A stretch of DNA of 64,000 nucleotides. Origin: Prorocentrum cordatum (Eukaryota > Sar > Dinophyceae > Prorocentrales > Prorocentraceae). The notes under the pieces are model-generated. The model saw nothing but the letters and a program-made list of their open reading frames with translations, did no database searches and was not told the origin of the DNA. The DNA lies in the NCBI GenBank assembly GCA_963575745.1, contig CAUYUJ010010447.1, forward strand, positions 171,186 through 235,185. Reading direction: 5' to 3'. A program made the position numbers and the translations under genes. Positions within the stretch are counted from its first letter, which is position 1. Every line of letters starts with the position of its first letter. Below are positions 52,161-63,066 of this stretch, piece after piece.

Positions 52161-54203
52161 ATGGAGATGCCAGCCGAGTATGTAGGCAAGGACAGTTTCT
52201 TCGGAGGCACCCCGCCACTTCCGCAGGCAGCTGGCTACGCAATCGTCCTGGGTTTCGGTGCCTTCTTCTCGGTGTTAACGACCATCATGGTGTACTTGGA
52301 CAAGACCGCCAACGGCACAGTAATCACCTCGGAGTTCTTCAACACCGCGGGCAGGAATGTGAAGACGGGGCTCACAGCGTCGGTCATCGTGTCGCAGTGG
52401 ACCTGGGCTGCTACGCTGCTGCAGTCCTCCAACGTGGCCTGGAATTACGGCGTCTCTGGCCCGTTCTGGTACGCCAGCGGCGCCACCATCCAGGTGCTCC
52501 TGTTCGGTATCCTCGCCATCGAGTTGAAGAGGCGGGCACGGACGTGCCACACGGTCTGCGAGCTGGTGTACGTGCGCTGGGGCAAGGCCGCGCATTTGAC
52601 CTTCATCTTCTTCTGCCTGCTCGCCAACGTGATCGTGACGTCGATGCTGCTGCTGGGCGGCGCCGCCACCGTGAACGCGCTGACGGGCGTGGACACCGAC
52701 CTCGCCTCCTTCCTCATCCCGTGGGGCGTGATCCTGTACACGGCGGCTGGCGGTCTGAAGGCCACGTTCATGGCCTCCTACTTGCACACGGCAGTCATCT
52801 TCTTGGTCCTCGTGGTCTGCGTATACACCGTGTACGTCAAGGAATACTCTTCGAACATCATCTACGACAATCTGCAGGCGATCTCGGGCATGAGCCCGGC
52901 GCAGTGCGAGAGTCGCTTCTCTACGGGCGGGGCAACCTTCTACGAGGCGGGGAGCTACTCGTGCGGCCCGGTGGTCGACAACAACGACGGCTCGTACCTG
53001 ACAATGCTCTCGCTGGGCGGCCTCAAATTCGGCATCATCAACATCGTGGGCAATTTCGGCACCGTGTTCGTGGACCAGTCCTACTGGCAGTCCGCCATCG
53101 CTGCGAAGCCGGCCAGCGCGCACAAGGGCTACCTGCTGGGCGGCCTGGTGTGGTTCACCATCCCGTTCGCACTGGCCACCTCTCTGGGTCTGGCTGGCGT
53201 GGCGCTCGGCTTGCCCATCACCGCGGCGGAGGCTGGCTCTGGCCTGGTGCCGCCGGCCACCGCCGTGCACCTCTTCGGTGATTTCGGAGCCGTGATGATG
53301 GCCACCATGCTCTTCATGGCCATCACGTCCACAGGCTCCGCGGAGGGCATTGCGGTCTCCTCCTTGATCTGCTACGACGTGTACAGGCGGTACATCAACC
53401 CGAGCGCAACCGGCGATCAGATTCTCAAGATCTCCCGCGTCGTCATTGTAGTCTTCGGGCTCGCCATGGGTGCTCTGGGCGTGGCCCTGAACCACATGGG
53501 CTTGAACCTGGGTTGGGTGTACCAGTTCATGGGCAACGCCATCGGCTCCGCGGTGGTGCCCCTGTGGAACGTCCTGATGTGGAAGGACGCCAATGCCATG
53601 GGCGCCATTGTTGCGGCGTGGGGTGGCATGGTTCTCGCGCTGGCCACCTGGCTAGTCATCTGCCAGGCTGAGTTCGGCGAGATCACGGTGGACAATCTCG
53701 GCACCCTCAATCCGAATCTGGGGGGCAACATCGTGGCACTGGTCTCCTCCGCGCTGATCCACGCGGGCTTCTCCTTCGCCAGCCCGCAGAACTACGACTT
53801 CGAGTCGATGGGGCAGATTGAGATGCTGGAGAACGACCAGTCTGGCCTGGACGAGGCCGACTACACCCCAGAGTTCCTGGCAGAGGCCAAGGCGTGGATC
53901 ACAAAGTACGGTTGGGGCTTCACCATCCTAATGGTTATCGTGTGGCCCGTCCTCTCGATCCCGGCCGGCGTGTTCACCAAGGACTATTGGGCCTTCTGGG
54001 TCTTCATCAGCATCGCCTGGGCCTTCATCGCCACCGTTGCCATCATTGGCCTTCCGCTGTACGAGTCCAGCGATGCCATCCTCGGCGTCCTCATGTTCAT
54101 GGCGGGCAAGAAGAAGGCGGAGAAGGCGGAGGCGGCGGAGCCAGCGAATGCGAATGCGAATGCGAATGCGGCGGAGCCTAAGGCTCAGGCCGATGCGATT
54201 TAG
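52161..54203 (+). CDS. DUR3: DUR3-type urea/H+ symporter, copy 2
   Basis: 680 aa, one exon, same protein as copy 1 apart from Met at 647 and a tail ending DAI. It shares all SSS/DUR3 strings listed for copy 1. At the DNA level I count about two differences from copy 3 and about five from copy 1 over 2043 bases, so the copies are either very young or kept alike by gene conversion. The promoter, acceptor and start codon are intact, so it should be expressed. The distance to copy 3 is 4407 bp, start to start. Confidence 0.93.
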   Translation: MEMPAEYVGKDSFFGGTPPLPQAAGYAIVLGFGAFFSVLTTIMVYLDKTANGTVITSEFFNTAGRNVKTGLTASVIVSQWTWAATLLQSSNVAWNYGVSGPFWYASGATIQVLLFGILAIELKRRARTCHTVCELVYVRWGKAAHLTFIFFCLLANVIVTSMLLLGGAATVNALTGVDTDLASFLIPWGVILYTAAGGLKATFMASYLHTAVIFLVLVVCVYTVYVKEYSSNIIYDNLQAISGMSPAQCESRFSTGGATFYEAGSYSCGPVVDNNDGSYLTMLSLGGLKFGIINIVGNFGTVFVDQSYWQSAIAAKPASAHKGYLLGGLVWFTIPFALATSLGLAGVALGLPITAAEAGSGLVPPATAVHLFGDFGAVMMATMLFMAITSTGSAEGIAVSSLICYDVYRRYINPSATGDQILKISRVVIVVFGLAMGALGVALNHMGLNLGWVYQFMGNAIGSAVVPLWNVLMWKDANAMGAIVAAWGGMVLALATWLVICQAEFGEITVDNLGTLNPNLGGNIVALVSSALIHAGFSFASPQNYDFESMGQIEMLENDQSGLDEADYTPEFLAEAKAWITKYGWGFTILMVIVWPVLSIPAGVFTKDYWAFWVFISIAWAFIATVAIIGLPLYESSDAILGVLMFMAGKKKAEKAEAAEPANANANANAAEPKAQADAI

Positions 54204-56454
54204 TTCGTGATAGGATGGAATAGGACAGGTAGGGGATGGAGGAGCGAGGAGCAATGTCGAGGACGGAGGAAGAGAGCCACGCTCTTTTGACGTGCCTGCC
54301 GTTGCACGAGCCCTGAGCCGCGCTTCACGCAGAGCCCCCGCAAACACCGAGCTACAGTCGACATGCATAATAAGGATGGGCAACCTTCCCGAGGGTACCC
54401 TTGCATCCTTGCCCCTTCGGCCCATCCGTGGCCACTCCCGCTGGCCGCGCCCCGCTCGAAGAGCTTCGAACTTGGCCCTCCAAGGCCCCTACTCCTCCTT
54501 ACCTTCCAAGGCCCTTGCACACCCTTGTCGCGCGTCCGTCCTTCTGGCACGGGTTCACTGTGGTCGCAGGAGCGAGGGCCCACACCGCCGTCGGCACTCG
54601 TAGCTACCGGTCTGGGGGCCGCGCGTGGGGCCGCCGCTCAAATTCGGTCGTGCTCGCCCGTGGCGATGGCGCGGCGGAGGGCGTAGAGCGCCCCTCCTGT
54701 GAAGCCAGCTGTTCGGGGCTGCCTGCCGCGGGTCGCCGCCGCCGCCCCCCCCCCCCCTCCTGCCCTTTTCGGGGACGCCCTTGTGCGGTCACGGGTTAGC
54801 TCAGCGCTTCGGGCCAAGGCGGGCGCCCAGAAGTGGACGACGTTTTGCGATGTCGAGCTCTCGATGCGAGGAGGGTCGGCGGCGAGCGAGGAGGGGGGGG
54901 GAAATCAGAAGGAGGAGGCCTTCTCGCAGAAGGCGGCGGGACTCCTCAGAAGCCCTCGCGCCTCCTGTGAGAAGCGTTCTGCGCCTTCCGGGGAGGCTCC
55001 GAACACCTCTCAGCAGGCCTGGGGGGCTCCCGAGCCTTCTGAGAAGGCCCGCTCCTTCTCACCTGCCCCCCGGGCTCGCCTCCGAGAGGGGGAGGGGGTT
55101 CCCAAAACCTTGCCCCCCGAGCCTCGCGCTGCGCGGCCATCGAGCGCACAGCGAGACTTTGGCAACCGGGGCGGCTTCTGGTCCCCCTGGTGTTGTCCCG
55201 GGGGGCTCTCCACCTTGGAGCCCGGAGGCCATCTTGGGGCCCTCGTGGGCAGGCCAGCTCGGGCCGTCTTGAGCGCGCAGCCGGGAGACCGTCCTTGGCC
55301 AGTCTGGACACTGCGGAGGCGGTCTCGGGCAGTCGTGGGGGCTAGAGTGGTCCTGGGAGGGGCGCCAGGGACCGTCTGGGAAGCCGTTCTTGCTGGCGTC
55401 ATTGAACACCACGTGATCTCAATCACCCTGGCCTCTCGAGTGGTTCGTTGGGGCGACTTCGGCCCATCTCGGAGGATCTTGGACCCCGCCCAGAGGCCAC
55501 CTTGGCAATCATTTTCCTCGAAGTGTCCCTGGCACCTCTGTGTAAACCGCTTCCCGTCCGAAGTTCTCCGCCAGAGGCATCACTTATTGGTCAGGCTAGC
55601 CGTCACCGCTCAACACTTCGGTTCCATCTCTTGTGCTAGGTGTTGTCTCATTCCAACGTCTTGCGCCGCGTTGACGTAGCAAGAGTCGTCCAGCATCGTC
55701 CTTCGCGAAGACTCACAGCTGCGGCTATCTCTGGTATTGACACAGCGGGAATTGACGCAGCCCATTGGCCCCAGCAGGTCCAGCGGATTCTGGCTCGGGG
55801 TACGTCAGTGTCCCCGACCATAGGCGCGCAGGAGTGTGGAAGAGGCGACTTCATTGGTTGACGAAGCCATGCTCTGTGCGTCTCCCTTGCGTGCGCAACG
55901 CGTTGGCAAAGGCCAAAAGGGTGTGGAACATCCTCGCGTCGACTGCACGCGAGTCGTTTTCCCACGTTTCCGCAGGGTGTGGAACATCCTTGCGCAGACT
56001 TGGGCGCAGAATCATCGCGCTAGGCGGGGGTAGACTTGGGAAGTCTGACCCGAATAGTCCGAGGCTCTCCCCCTGAATATTCTTTCGCATGAAAAAGGAA
56101 AGGAACCGTCAGATCCGTCGAAAATCTATAGCTCTTGACTTGAAGTTGTCTTCTGGGACTCTCGTGGGGGTCCTCTACAACGCCCAGGACTCGGGGCTGT
56201 GGACCTGTTTAAAGAGCATGTGCATTCAATAAAGAGAACTCGAAGAGATCTCAGAACAATCAGTGCCTCGCGGCACGGTGACTGATGTCATGTATTGGAG
56301 GTTCTGGGGCGCTCGATGACACTCCACTCAGTGCCTGTGGCACGATGGCGGTTGCGATGCCTAGGGCCAGGGAGAAAGGGAAATGAGCTGTGAGATGGAT
56401 GACATGATGGCTTAGTCGATCCATGGCCGCGCCCGGCTCAGCAGAACACCGTCA

Positions 56455-56477
56455 CCCACAGCCATTTTTGGTTCGAG
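56455..56477 (+). other. spliced-leader-like relic upstream of DUR3 copy 3
   Basis: As in copies 1 and 2 but with C in place of the first T (CCCACAGCC). Confidence 0.42.
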
Positions 56478-56528
56478 GGCTGGCATCAGGTCAGGGGCTA
56501 GGCGCTCTGAGGACTTACATCGCGGAAG

Positions 56529-56544
56529 GCCTCCCCCCCTGCAG
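56529..56544 (+). promoter_or_regulatory. candidate trans-splice acceptor, DUR3 copy 3
   Basis: GCCTCCCCCCCTGCAG, 23 bases before the ATG. Confidence 0.6.
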
Positions 56545-56567
56545 GCCATCGCACCTGAAGCGCAGAC

Positions 56568-58610
56568 ATGGAGATGCCAGCCGAGTATGTAGGCAAGGAC
56601 AGTTTCTTCGGAGGCACCCCGCCACTTCCGCAGGCAGCTGGCTACGCAATCGTCCTGGGTTTCGGTGCCTTCTTCTCGGTGTTAACGACCATCATGGTGT
56701 ACTTGGACAAGACCGCCAACGGCACAGTAATCACCTCGGAGTTCTTCAACACCGCGGGCAGGAATGTGAAGACGGGGCTCACAGCGTCGGTCATCGTGTC
56801 GCAGTGGACCTGGGCTGCTACGCTGCTGCAGTCCTCCAACGTGGCCTGGAATTACGGCGTCTCTGGCCCGTTCTGGTACGCCAGCGGCGCCACCATCCAG
56901 GTGCTCCTGTTCGGTATCCTCGCCATCGAGTTGAAGAGGCGGGCACGGACGTGCCACACGGTCTGCGAGCTGGTGTACGTGCGCTGGGGCAAGGCCGCGC
57001 ATTTGACCTTCATCTTCTTCTGCCTGCTCGCCAACGTGATCGTGACGTCGATGCTGCTGCTGGGCGGCGCCGCCACCGTGAACGCGCTGACGGGCGTGGA
57101 CACCGACCTGGCCTCCTTCCTCATCCCGTGGGGCGTGATCCTGTACACGGCGGCTGGCGGTCTGAAGGCCACGTTCATGGCCTCCTACTTGCACACGGCA
57201 GTCATCTTCTTGGTCCTCGTGGTCTGCGTATACACCGTGTACGTCAAGGAATACTCTTCGAACATCATCTACGACAATCTGCAGGCGATCTCGGGCATGA
57301 GCCCGGCGCAGTGCGAGAGTCGCTTCTCTACGGGCGGGGCAACCTTCTACGAGGCGGGGAGCTACTCGTGCGGCCCGGTGGTCGACAACAACGACGGCTC
57401 GTACCTGACAATGCTCTCGCTGGGCGGCCTCAAATTCGGCATCATCAACATCGTGGGCAATTTCGGCACCGTGTTCGTGGACCAGTCCTACTGGCAGTCC
57501 GCCATCGCTGCGAAGCCGGCCAGCGCGCACAAGGGCTACCTGCTGGGCGGCCTGGTGTGGTTCACCATCCCGTTCGCACTGGCCACCTCTCTGGGTCTGG
57601 CTGGCGTGGCGCTCGGCTTGCCCATCACCGCGGCGGAGGCTGGCTCTGGCCTGGTGCCGCCGGCCACCGCCGTGCACCTCTTCGGTGATTTCGGAGCCGT
57701 GATGATGGCCACCATGCTCTTCATGGCCATCACGTCCACAGGCTCCGCGGAGGGCATTGCGGTCTCCTCCTTGATCTGCTATGACGTGTACAGGCGGTAC
57801 ATCAACCCGAGCGCAACCGGCGATCAGATTCTCAAGATCTCCCGCGTCGTCATTGTAGTCTTCGGGCTCGCCATGGGTGCTCTGGGCGTGGCCCTGAACC
57901 ACATGGGCTTGAACCTGGGTTGGGTGTACCAGTTCATGGGCAACGCCATCGGCTCCGCGGTGGTGCCCCTGTGGAACGTCCTGATGTGGAAGGACGCCAA
58001 TGCCATGGGCGCCATTGTTGCGGCGTGGGGTGGCATGGTTCTCGCGCTGGCCACCTGGCTAGTCATCTGCCAGGCTGAGTTCGGCGAGATCACGGTGGAC
58101 AATCTCGGCACCCTCAATCCGAATCTGGGGGGCAACATCGTGGCACTGGTCTCCTCCGCGCTGATCCACGCGGGCTTCTCCTTCGCCAGCCCGCAGAACT
58201 ACGACTTCGAGTCGATGGGGCAGATTGAGATGCTGGAGAACGACCAGTCTGGCCTGGACGAGGCCGACTACACCCCAGAGTTCCTGGCAGAGGCCAAGGC
58301 GTGGATCACAAAGTACGGTTGGGGCTTCACCATCCTAATGGTTATCGTGTGGCCCGTCCTCTCGATCCCGGCCGGCGTGTTCACCAAGGACTATTGGGCC
58401 TTCTGGGTCTTCATCAGCATCGCCTGGGCCTTCATCGCCACCGTTGCCATCATTGGCCTTCCGCTGTACGAGTCCAGCGATGCCATCCTCGGCGTCCTCA
58501 TGTTCATGGCGGGCAAGAAGAAGGCGGAGAAGGCGGAGGCGGCGGAGCCAGCGAATGCGAATGCGAATGCGAATGCGGCGGAGCCTAAGGCTCAGGCCGA
58601 TGCGATTTAG
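56568..58610 (+). CDS. DUR3: DUR3-type urea/H+ symporter, copy 3
   Basis: 680 aa, one exon, protein identical by eye to copy 2. Silent differences were noted at about 57110 (CTC to CTG) and 57783 (TAC to TAT). Domain content as for copy 1. The region upstream (relic CCCACAGCC, AACACCGTCACCC) agrees with copy 4 rather than with copies 1 and 2, so exchange between neighbours has mixed the units. Confidence 0.93.
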   Translation: MEMPAEYVGKDSFFGGTPPLPQAAGYAIVLGFGAFFSVLTTIMVYLDKTANGTVITSEFFNTAGRNVKTGLTASVIVSQWTWAATLLQSSNVAWNYGVSGPFWYASGATIQVLLFGILAIELKRRARTCHTVCELVYVRWGKAAHLTFIFFCLLANVIVTSMLLLGGAATVNALTGVDTDLASFLIPWGVILYTAAGGLKATFMASYLHTAVIFLVLVVCVYTVYVKEYSSNIIYDNLQAISGMSPAQCESRFSTGGATFYEAGSYSCGPVVDNNDGSYLTMLSLGGLKFGIINIVGNFGTVFVDQSYWQSAIAAKPASAHKGYLLGGLVWFTIPFALATSLGLAGVALGLPITAAEAGSGLVPPATAVHLFGDFGAVMMATMLFMAITSTGSAEGIAVSSLICYDVYRRYINPSATGDQILKISRVVIVVFGLAMGALGVALNHMGLNLGWVYQFMGNAIGSAVVPLWNVLMWKDANAMGAIVAAWGGMVLALATWLVICQAEFGEITVDNLGTLNPNLGGNIVALVSSALIHAGFSFASPQNYDFESMGQIEMLENDQSGLDEADYTPEFLAEAKAWITKYGWGFTILMVIVWPVLSIPAGVFTKDYWAFWVFISIAWAFIATVAIIGLPLYESSDAILGVLMFMAGKKKAEKAEAAEPANANANANAAEPKAQADAI

Positions 58611-60771
58611 TTCGTGATAGGATGGAATAGGACAGGTAGGGGATGGAGGAGCGAGGAGCAATGTCGAGGACGGAGGAAGAGAGCCACGCTCTTTTGACGT
58701 GCCTGCCGTTGCACGAGCCCTGAGCCGCGCTTCACGCAGAGCCCCCGCAAACACCGAGCTACAGTCGACATGCATAATAATAAGGATGGGCAACCTTCCC
58801 GAGGGTACCCTTGCATCCTTGCCCCTTCGGCCCATCCGTGGCCACTCCCGCTGGCCGCGCCCCGCTCGAAGAGCTTCGAACTTGGCCCTCCAAGGCCCCT
58901 ACTCCTCCTTACCTTCCAAGGCCCTTGCACACCCTTGTCGCGCGTCCGTCCTTCTGGCACGGGTTCACTGTGGTCGCAGGAGCGAGGGCCCACACCGCCG
59001 TCGGCACTCGTAGCTACCGGTCTGGGGGCCGCGCGTGGGGCCGCCGCTCAAATTCGGTCGTGCTCGCCCGTGGCGATGGCGCGGCGGAGGGCGTAGAGCG
59101 CCCCTCCTGTGAAGCCAGCTGTTCGGGGCTGCCTGCCGCGGGTCGCCGCCGCCGCCCCCCCCCCCCCGTCCCGCCCTTTTCGGGGACGCCCTTGTGCGGT
59201 CATGGGTTAGCTCAGCGCTTCGGGCCAAGGCGGGCGCCCAGAAGTGGACGACGTTTTGCGATGTCGAGCTCTCGATGCGAGGAGGGTCGGCGGCGAGCGA
59301 GGAGGGGGGGGGAAATCAGAAGGAGGAGGCCTTCTCGCAGAAGGCGGCGCAGCCCTCGCGCCTCCTGTGAGAAGTGTTCTGCGCCTTCCGGGGAGGCTCC
59401 GAACACCTCTCAGCAGGCCTGGGGGGCTCCCGAGCCTTCTGAGAAGGCCCGCTCCTTCTCACCTGCCCCCCGGGCTCGCCTCCGAGAGGGGGAGGGGGTT
59501 GCCAAAGCCTTGCCCCCCGAGCCTCGCGCTGCGCGGCCATCGAGCGCACAGCGAGACTTTGGCAGCCGGGGCGGCTTCTGGTCCCCCTGGTGTTGTCCCG
59601 GGGGGCTCTCCACCTTGGAGCCCGGAGGCCATCTTGGGGCCCTCGTGGGCAGGCCAGCGCGGGCCGTCTTGAGCGCGCAGCCGGGAGACCGTCCTTGGCC
59701 AGTCTGGACACTGCGGAGGCGGTCTCGGGCAGTCGTGGGGGCTAGAGTGGTCTTGGGAGGGGCGCCAGGGACCGTCTGGGAAGCCGTTCTTGCTGGCGTC
59801 ATTGAACACCACGTGATCTCAATCACCTTGGCCGCTCGAGTGTTTCGTTGGGGCGACTTCGGCCCATCTCGGAGGATCTTGGACCCCGCCCAGAGGCCAC
59901 CTTGGCAATCAGATTTCTCGAAGTGTCCCTGGCACCTCTGTGTAAACCGCTTCCCGTCCGAAGTTCTCCGCCAGGAGCATCACTTGTTGGTCAGGCTAGC
60001 CGTCACCGCTCAACACTTCGGTTCCATCTCTTGTGCTAGGTGTTGTCCCATTCCAACGTCTTGCGCCGCGTTGACGTAGCAAGAGTCGTCCAGCATCGTC
60101 CTTCGCGAAGACTCACAGCTGCGGCTATCTCTGGTATTGACACAGCGGGAATTGACGCAGCCCATTGGCCCCAGCAGGTCCAGCGGATTCTGGCTCGGGG
60201 TACGTCAGTGTCCCCGACCATAGGCGCGCAGGAGTGTGGAAGAGGCGACTTCATTGGTTGACGAAGCCATGCTCTGTGCGTCTCCCTTGCGTGCGCAACG
60301 CGTTGGCAAAGGCCAAAAGGGTGTGGAACATCCTCGCGTCGACTGCACGCGAGTCGTTTTCCCACGTTTCTGCAGGGTGTGGAACATCCTTGCGCAGACT
60401 TGGGCGCATAATCATCGCGCCAGGCGGGGGTAGACCTGGGAAGTCTGGCCCGAATAGTCTGAGGCTCTTCCCCGAATAGTCTTTCGCATGAAAAAGGCAA
60501 GGAACCGTCAGATCCGTCGAACATCTAACGCTCTTGACTTGAAGTTGTCTTCTGGGACTCTCGTGGGGGTCCTCTTGAAGCCTTCTCTAACGCCAAGGAG
60601 CGCCCAGGACTCATGGCTGTGGACTTGTTCAGAGAGCATGTGCATTCAAGAAAGAGAACTCGAAGAGACCTCAGAACAATCAGTGCCTCGCGGCACGGTG
60701 GTTGATATCATGTGTTGATGGTTCTGAGGGACTTGATATCACTCCACTCATTGCCTGTGGCACGTTGGCGG

Positions 60772-60847
60772 AAATCCCGAGGCATTATTTTGACTCTGAT
60801 TGCGGGTTTCCCCCAAGCTGTTTTGGCCTGGAAAAGGTTTCTTGCAG
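60772..60847 (+). other. 76-bp indel in the promoter of DUR3 copy 4
   Basis: Copies 1-3 read GGCACGATGGCGGTTGCGATG. In copy 4 the same line is split after GGCACGTTGGCGG by 76 extra bases, beginning AAATCCCGAGGCATTATT and ending GGTTTCTTGCAG. No inverted ends. The pyrimidine-rich CAG ending looks like an acceptor, so it could be an intron-like remnant lost from copies 1-3 or an insertion in copy 4. Confidence 0.6.
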
Positions 60848-60950
60848 TTGCGATGCCCAGGGTCAGGGAGAAAAGGAAATGAGCTGCGAAATGGATGACA
60901 TGATGGTCCAGTCGATCCATGGCCGCGCCCGGCTCAGCAGAACACCGTCA

Positions 60951-60973
60951 CCCACAGCCATTTTTGGTTCGAG
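60951..60973 (+). other. spliced-leader-like relic upstream of DUR3 copy 4
   Basis: Same as before copy 3 (CCCACAGCCATTTTTGGTTC then GAG). Its presence also in the most diverged copy means it predates the array. Confidence 0.42.
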
Positions 60974-61063
60974 GGCTGACATCAGGTCAGGGGCTAGGCG
61001 CTCTGAGGACTTACATCGCGGAAGGCCTCCACCCCTGCAGGCCAGCGCACTTGAAGCGCAGAC

Positions 61064-63066
61064 ACGGAGATGCCAGCCGAGTATGTAGGCAAGGACAGTT
61101 TCTTCGAGGCACCCCGCCGCTTCCGCAGGCAGCTGGCTACGCGATCGTCCTGGGTTTCGGTGCCTTCTTCTCGGTGTTAACGACCATCATGGTGTTCTTG
61201 GACAAGACCGCCAACGGCACAGTAATCACCTCGGAGTTCTTCAACACCGCGGGCAGGAATGTGAAGACGGGGCTCACAGCGTCGGTCATCGTGTCGCAGT
61301 GGACCTAGGCTGCTACTCTGCTGCAGTCCTCCAACGTGGCCTGGAATTACGGCGTCTCTGGCCCGTTCTGGTACGCCAGCGGCGCCACTATCCAGGTGCT
61401 CCTGTTCGGTATCCTCGCCATCGAGTTGAAGAGGCGGGCTCGGACGTGCCACACCGTCTGTGAGCTGGTGTACGTGCGCTGGGGCAAGGCCGCGCATTTG
61501 ACCTTCATCGTCTTCTGCCTGCTCGCCAACGTGATCGTGACGTCGATGCTGCTGCTGGGCGGCGCCGCCACCGTGAACGCGCTGACGGGCGTGGACACCG
61601 ACCTCGCCTCCTTCCTCATCCCGTGGGGCGTGATCCTGTACACGGCGGCTGGCGGTCTGAAGGCCACGTTCATGGCCTCCTACTTGCACACGGCAGTCAT
61701 CTTCTTGGTCCTCGTGGTCTGCGTATACACCGTGTACGTCAAGGAATACTCTTCGAACATCATCTACGACAATCTGCAGGCGATCTCGGGCATGAGCACG
61801 GCGCAGTGCGAGAGTCGCTTCTCTACGGGCGGGGCAACCTTCTACGAGGCGGGGAGCTACTCGTGCGGCCCGGTGGTCGACAACAACGACGGCTCGTACC
61901 TGACAATGCTCGCGCTGGGCGGCCTCAAATTCGGCATCATCAACATCGTGGGCAATTTCGGCACCGTGTTCGTGGACCAGTCCTACTGGCAGTCCGCCAT
62001 CGCTGCGAAGCCGGCCAGCGCGCACAAGGGCTACCTGCTGGGCGGCCTGGTGTGGTTCACCATCCCGTTCGCACTGGCCACCTCTCTGGGTCTGGCTGGT
62101 GTGGCGCTCGGCTTGCCCATCACCGCGGCGGAGGCTGGCTCTGGCCTGGCGCCGCCGGCCACCGCCGTGCACCTCTTCGGTGATTTCGGAGCCGTGATGA
62201 TGGCCACCATGCTCTTCATGGCCATCACGTCCACAGGCTCCGCGGAGGGCATTGCGGTCTCCTCCTTGATCTGCTACGACGTGTACAGGCGGTACATCAA
62301 CCCGAGCGCAACCGGCGATCAGATTCTCAAGATCTCCCGCGTCGTCATTGTAGTCTTCGTGCTCGCCATGGGTGCTCTGGGCGTGGCCCTGAACCACATG
62401 GGCTTGAACCTGGGTTGGGTGTACCAGTTCATGGGCAACGCCATCGGCTCCGCGGTGGTGCCCCTGTGGAACGTCCTGATGTGGAAGGACGCCAATGCCA
62501 TGGGCGCCATTGTTGCGGCGTGGGGTGGCATGGTTCTCGCGCTTGCCACCTGGCTGGTCATCTGCCAGGCTGAGTTCGGCGAGATCACGGTGGACAATCT
62601 CGGCACCCTCAATCCGAATCTGGGTGGCAACATCGTGGCATTGGTCTCCTCCGCGCTGATCCACGCGGGCTTCTCCTTCGCCAGCCCGCAGAACTACGAC
62701 TTCGAGTCGATGGGGCAGATTGAGATGCTGGAGAACGACCAGTCTGGCCTGGACGAGGCCGACTACACCCCAGAGTTCCTGGCAGAGGCCAAGGCGTGGA
62801 TCACAAAGTACGGTTGGGGCTTCACCATCCTGATGGTTATCGTGTGGCCCGTCCTCTCGATCCCGGCCGGCGTGTTCACCAGGGACTATTGGGACTTCTG
62901 GGTCTTCATCAGCGTCGCCTGGGCCTTCATCGCCACCATTGCCATCATTGGCCTTCCGCTGTACGAGTCCAGCGATGCCATCCTCGGCGTCCTCATGTTC
63001 ATGGCGGGCAAGAAGAAGGCGGAGAAGGCGGAGAAGGCGGAGCCAGCGAAGACCGAGGCGATCTAG
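61064..63066 (+). pseudogene. DUR3: DUR3-type urea/H+ symporter, copy 4, broken
   Basis: Three lesions near the 5' end: the first ATG is ACG (61064; the Met-3 ATG at 61070 remains), one G is missing in the FFGGT codons (near 61106) so the frame shifts, and Trp-82 is TAG (61306-61308). Downstream of that the frame is open to the end (61336-63066, 576 codons) and all remaining family strings are present. Replacements seen there include P246T, S284A, V363A, G433V, K607R and A611D; the (AN)n tail is replaced by EKAEKAEPAKTEAI. It is the most diverged copy, at the downstream end of the array. Whether the open part is made from an inner start is unknown. Confidence 0.9.

Larger units (their letters stand above)
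54204..56567 (+). promoter_or_regulatory. DUR3 intergenic spacer, unit 2 to 3
   Basis: The uninterrupted form of the spacer (2364 bp), the best reference for the array. Includes an AATAAA at about 56229, too far from the stop codon of copy 2 to be its signal. The candidate acceptor of copy 3 ends at 56544. Confidence 0.7.
58611..61063 (+). promoter_or_regulatory. DUR3 intergenic spacer, unit 3 to 4
   Basis: Like spacer 2, with a small deletion at about 59349 (CTCCTCAGAAG region missing) and a 76-bp extra segment at 60772-60847. The acceptor before copy 4 is weakened (CCTCCACCCCTGCAG), one A within the pyrimidine run. Confidence 0.7.

Noticed and set aside
52800-52870. Intron inside DUR3
   Set aside because: The frame runs through all 680 codons and matches the family all along, so no intron is needed.
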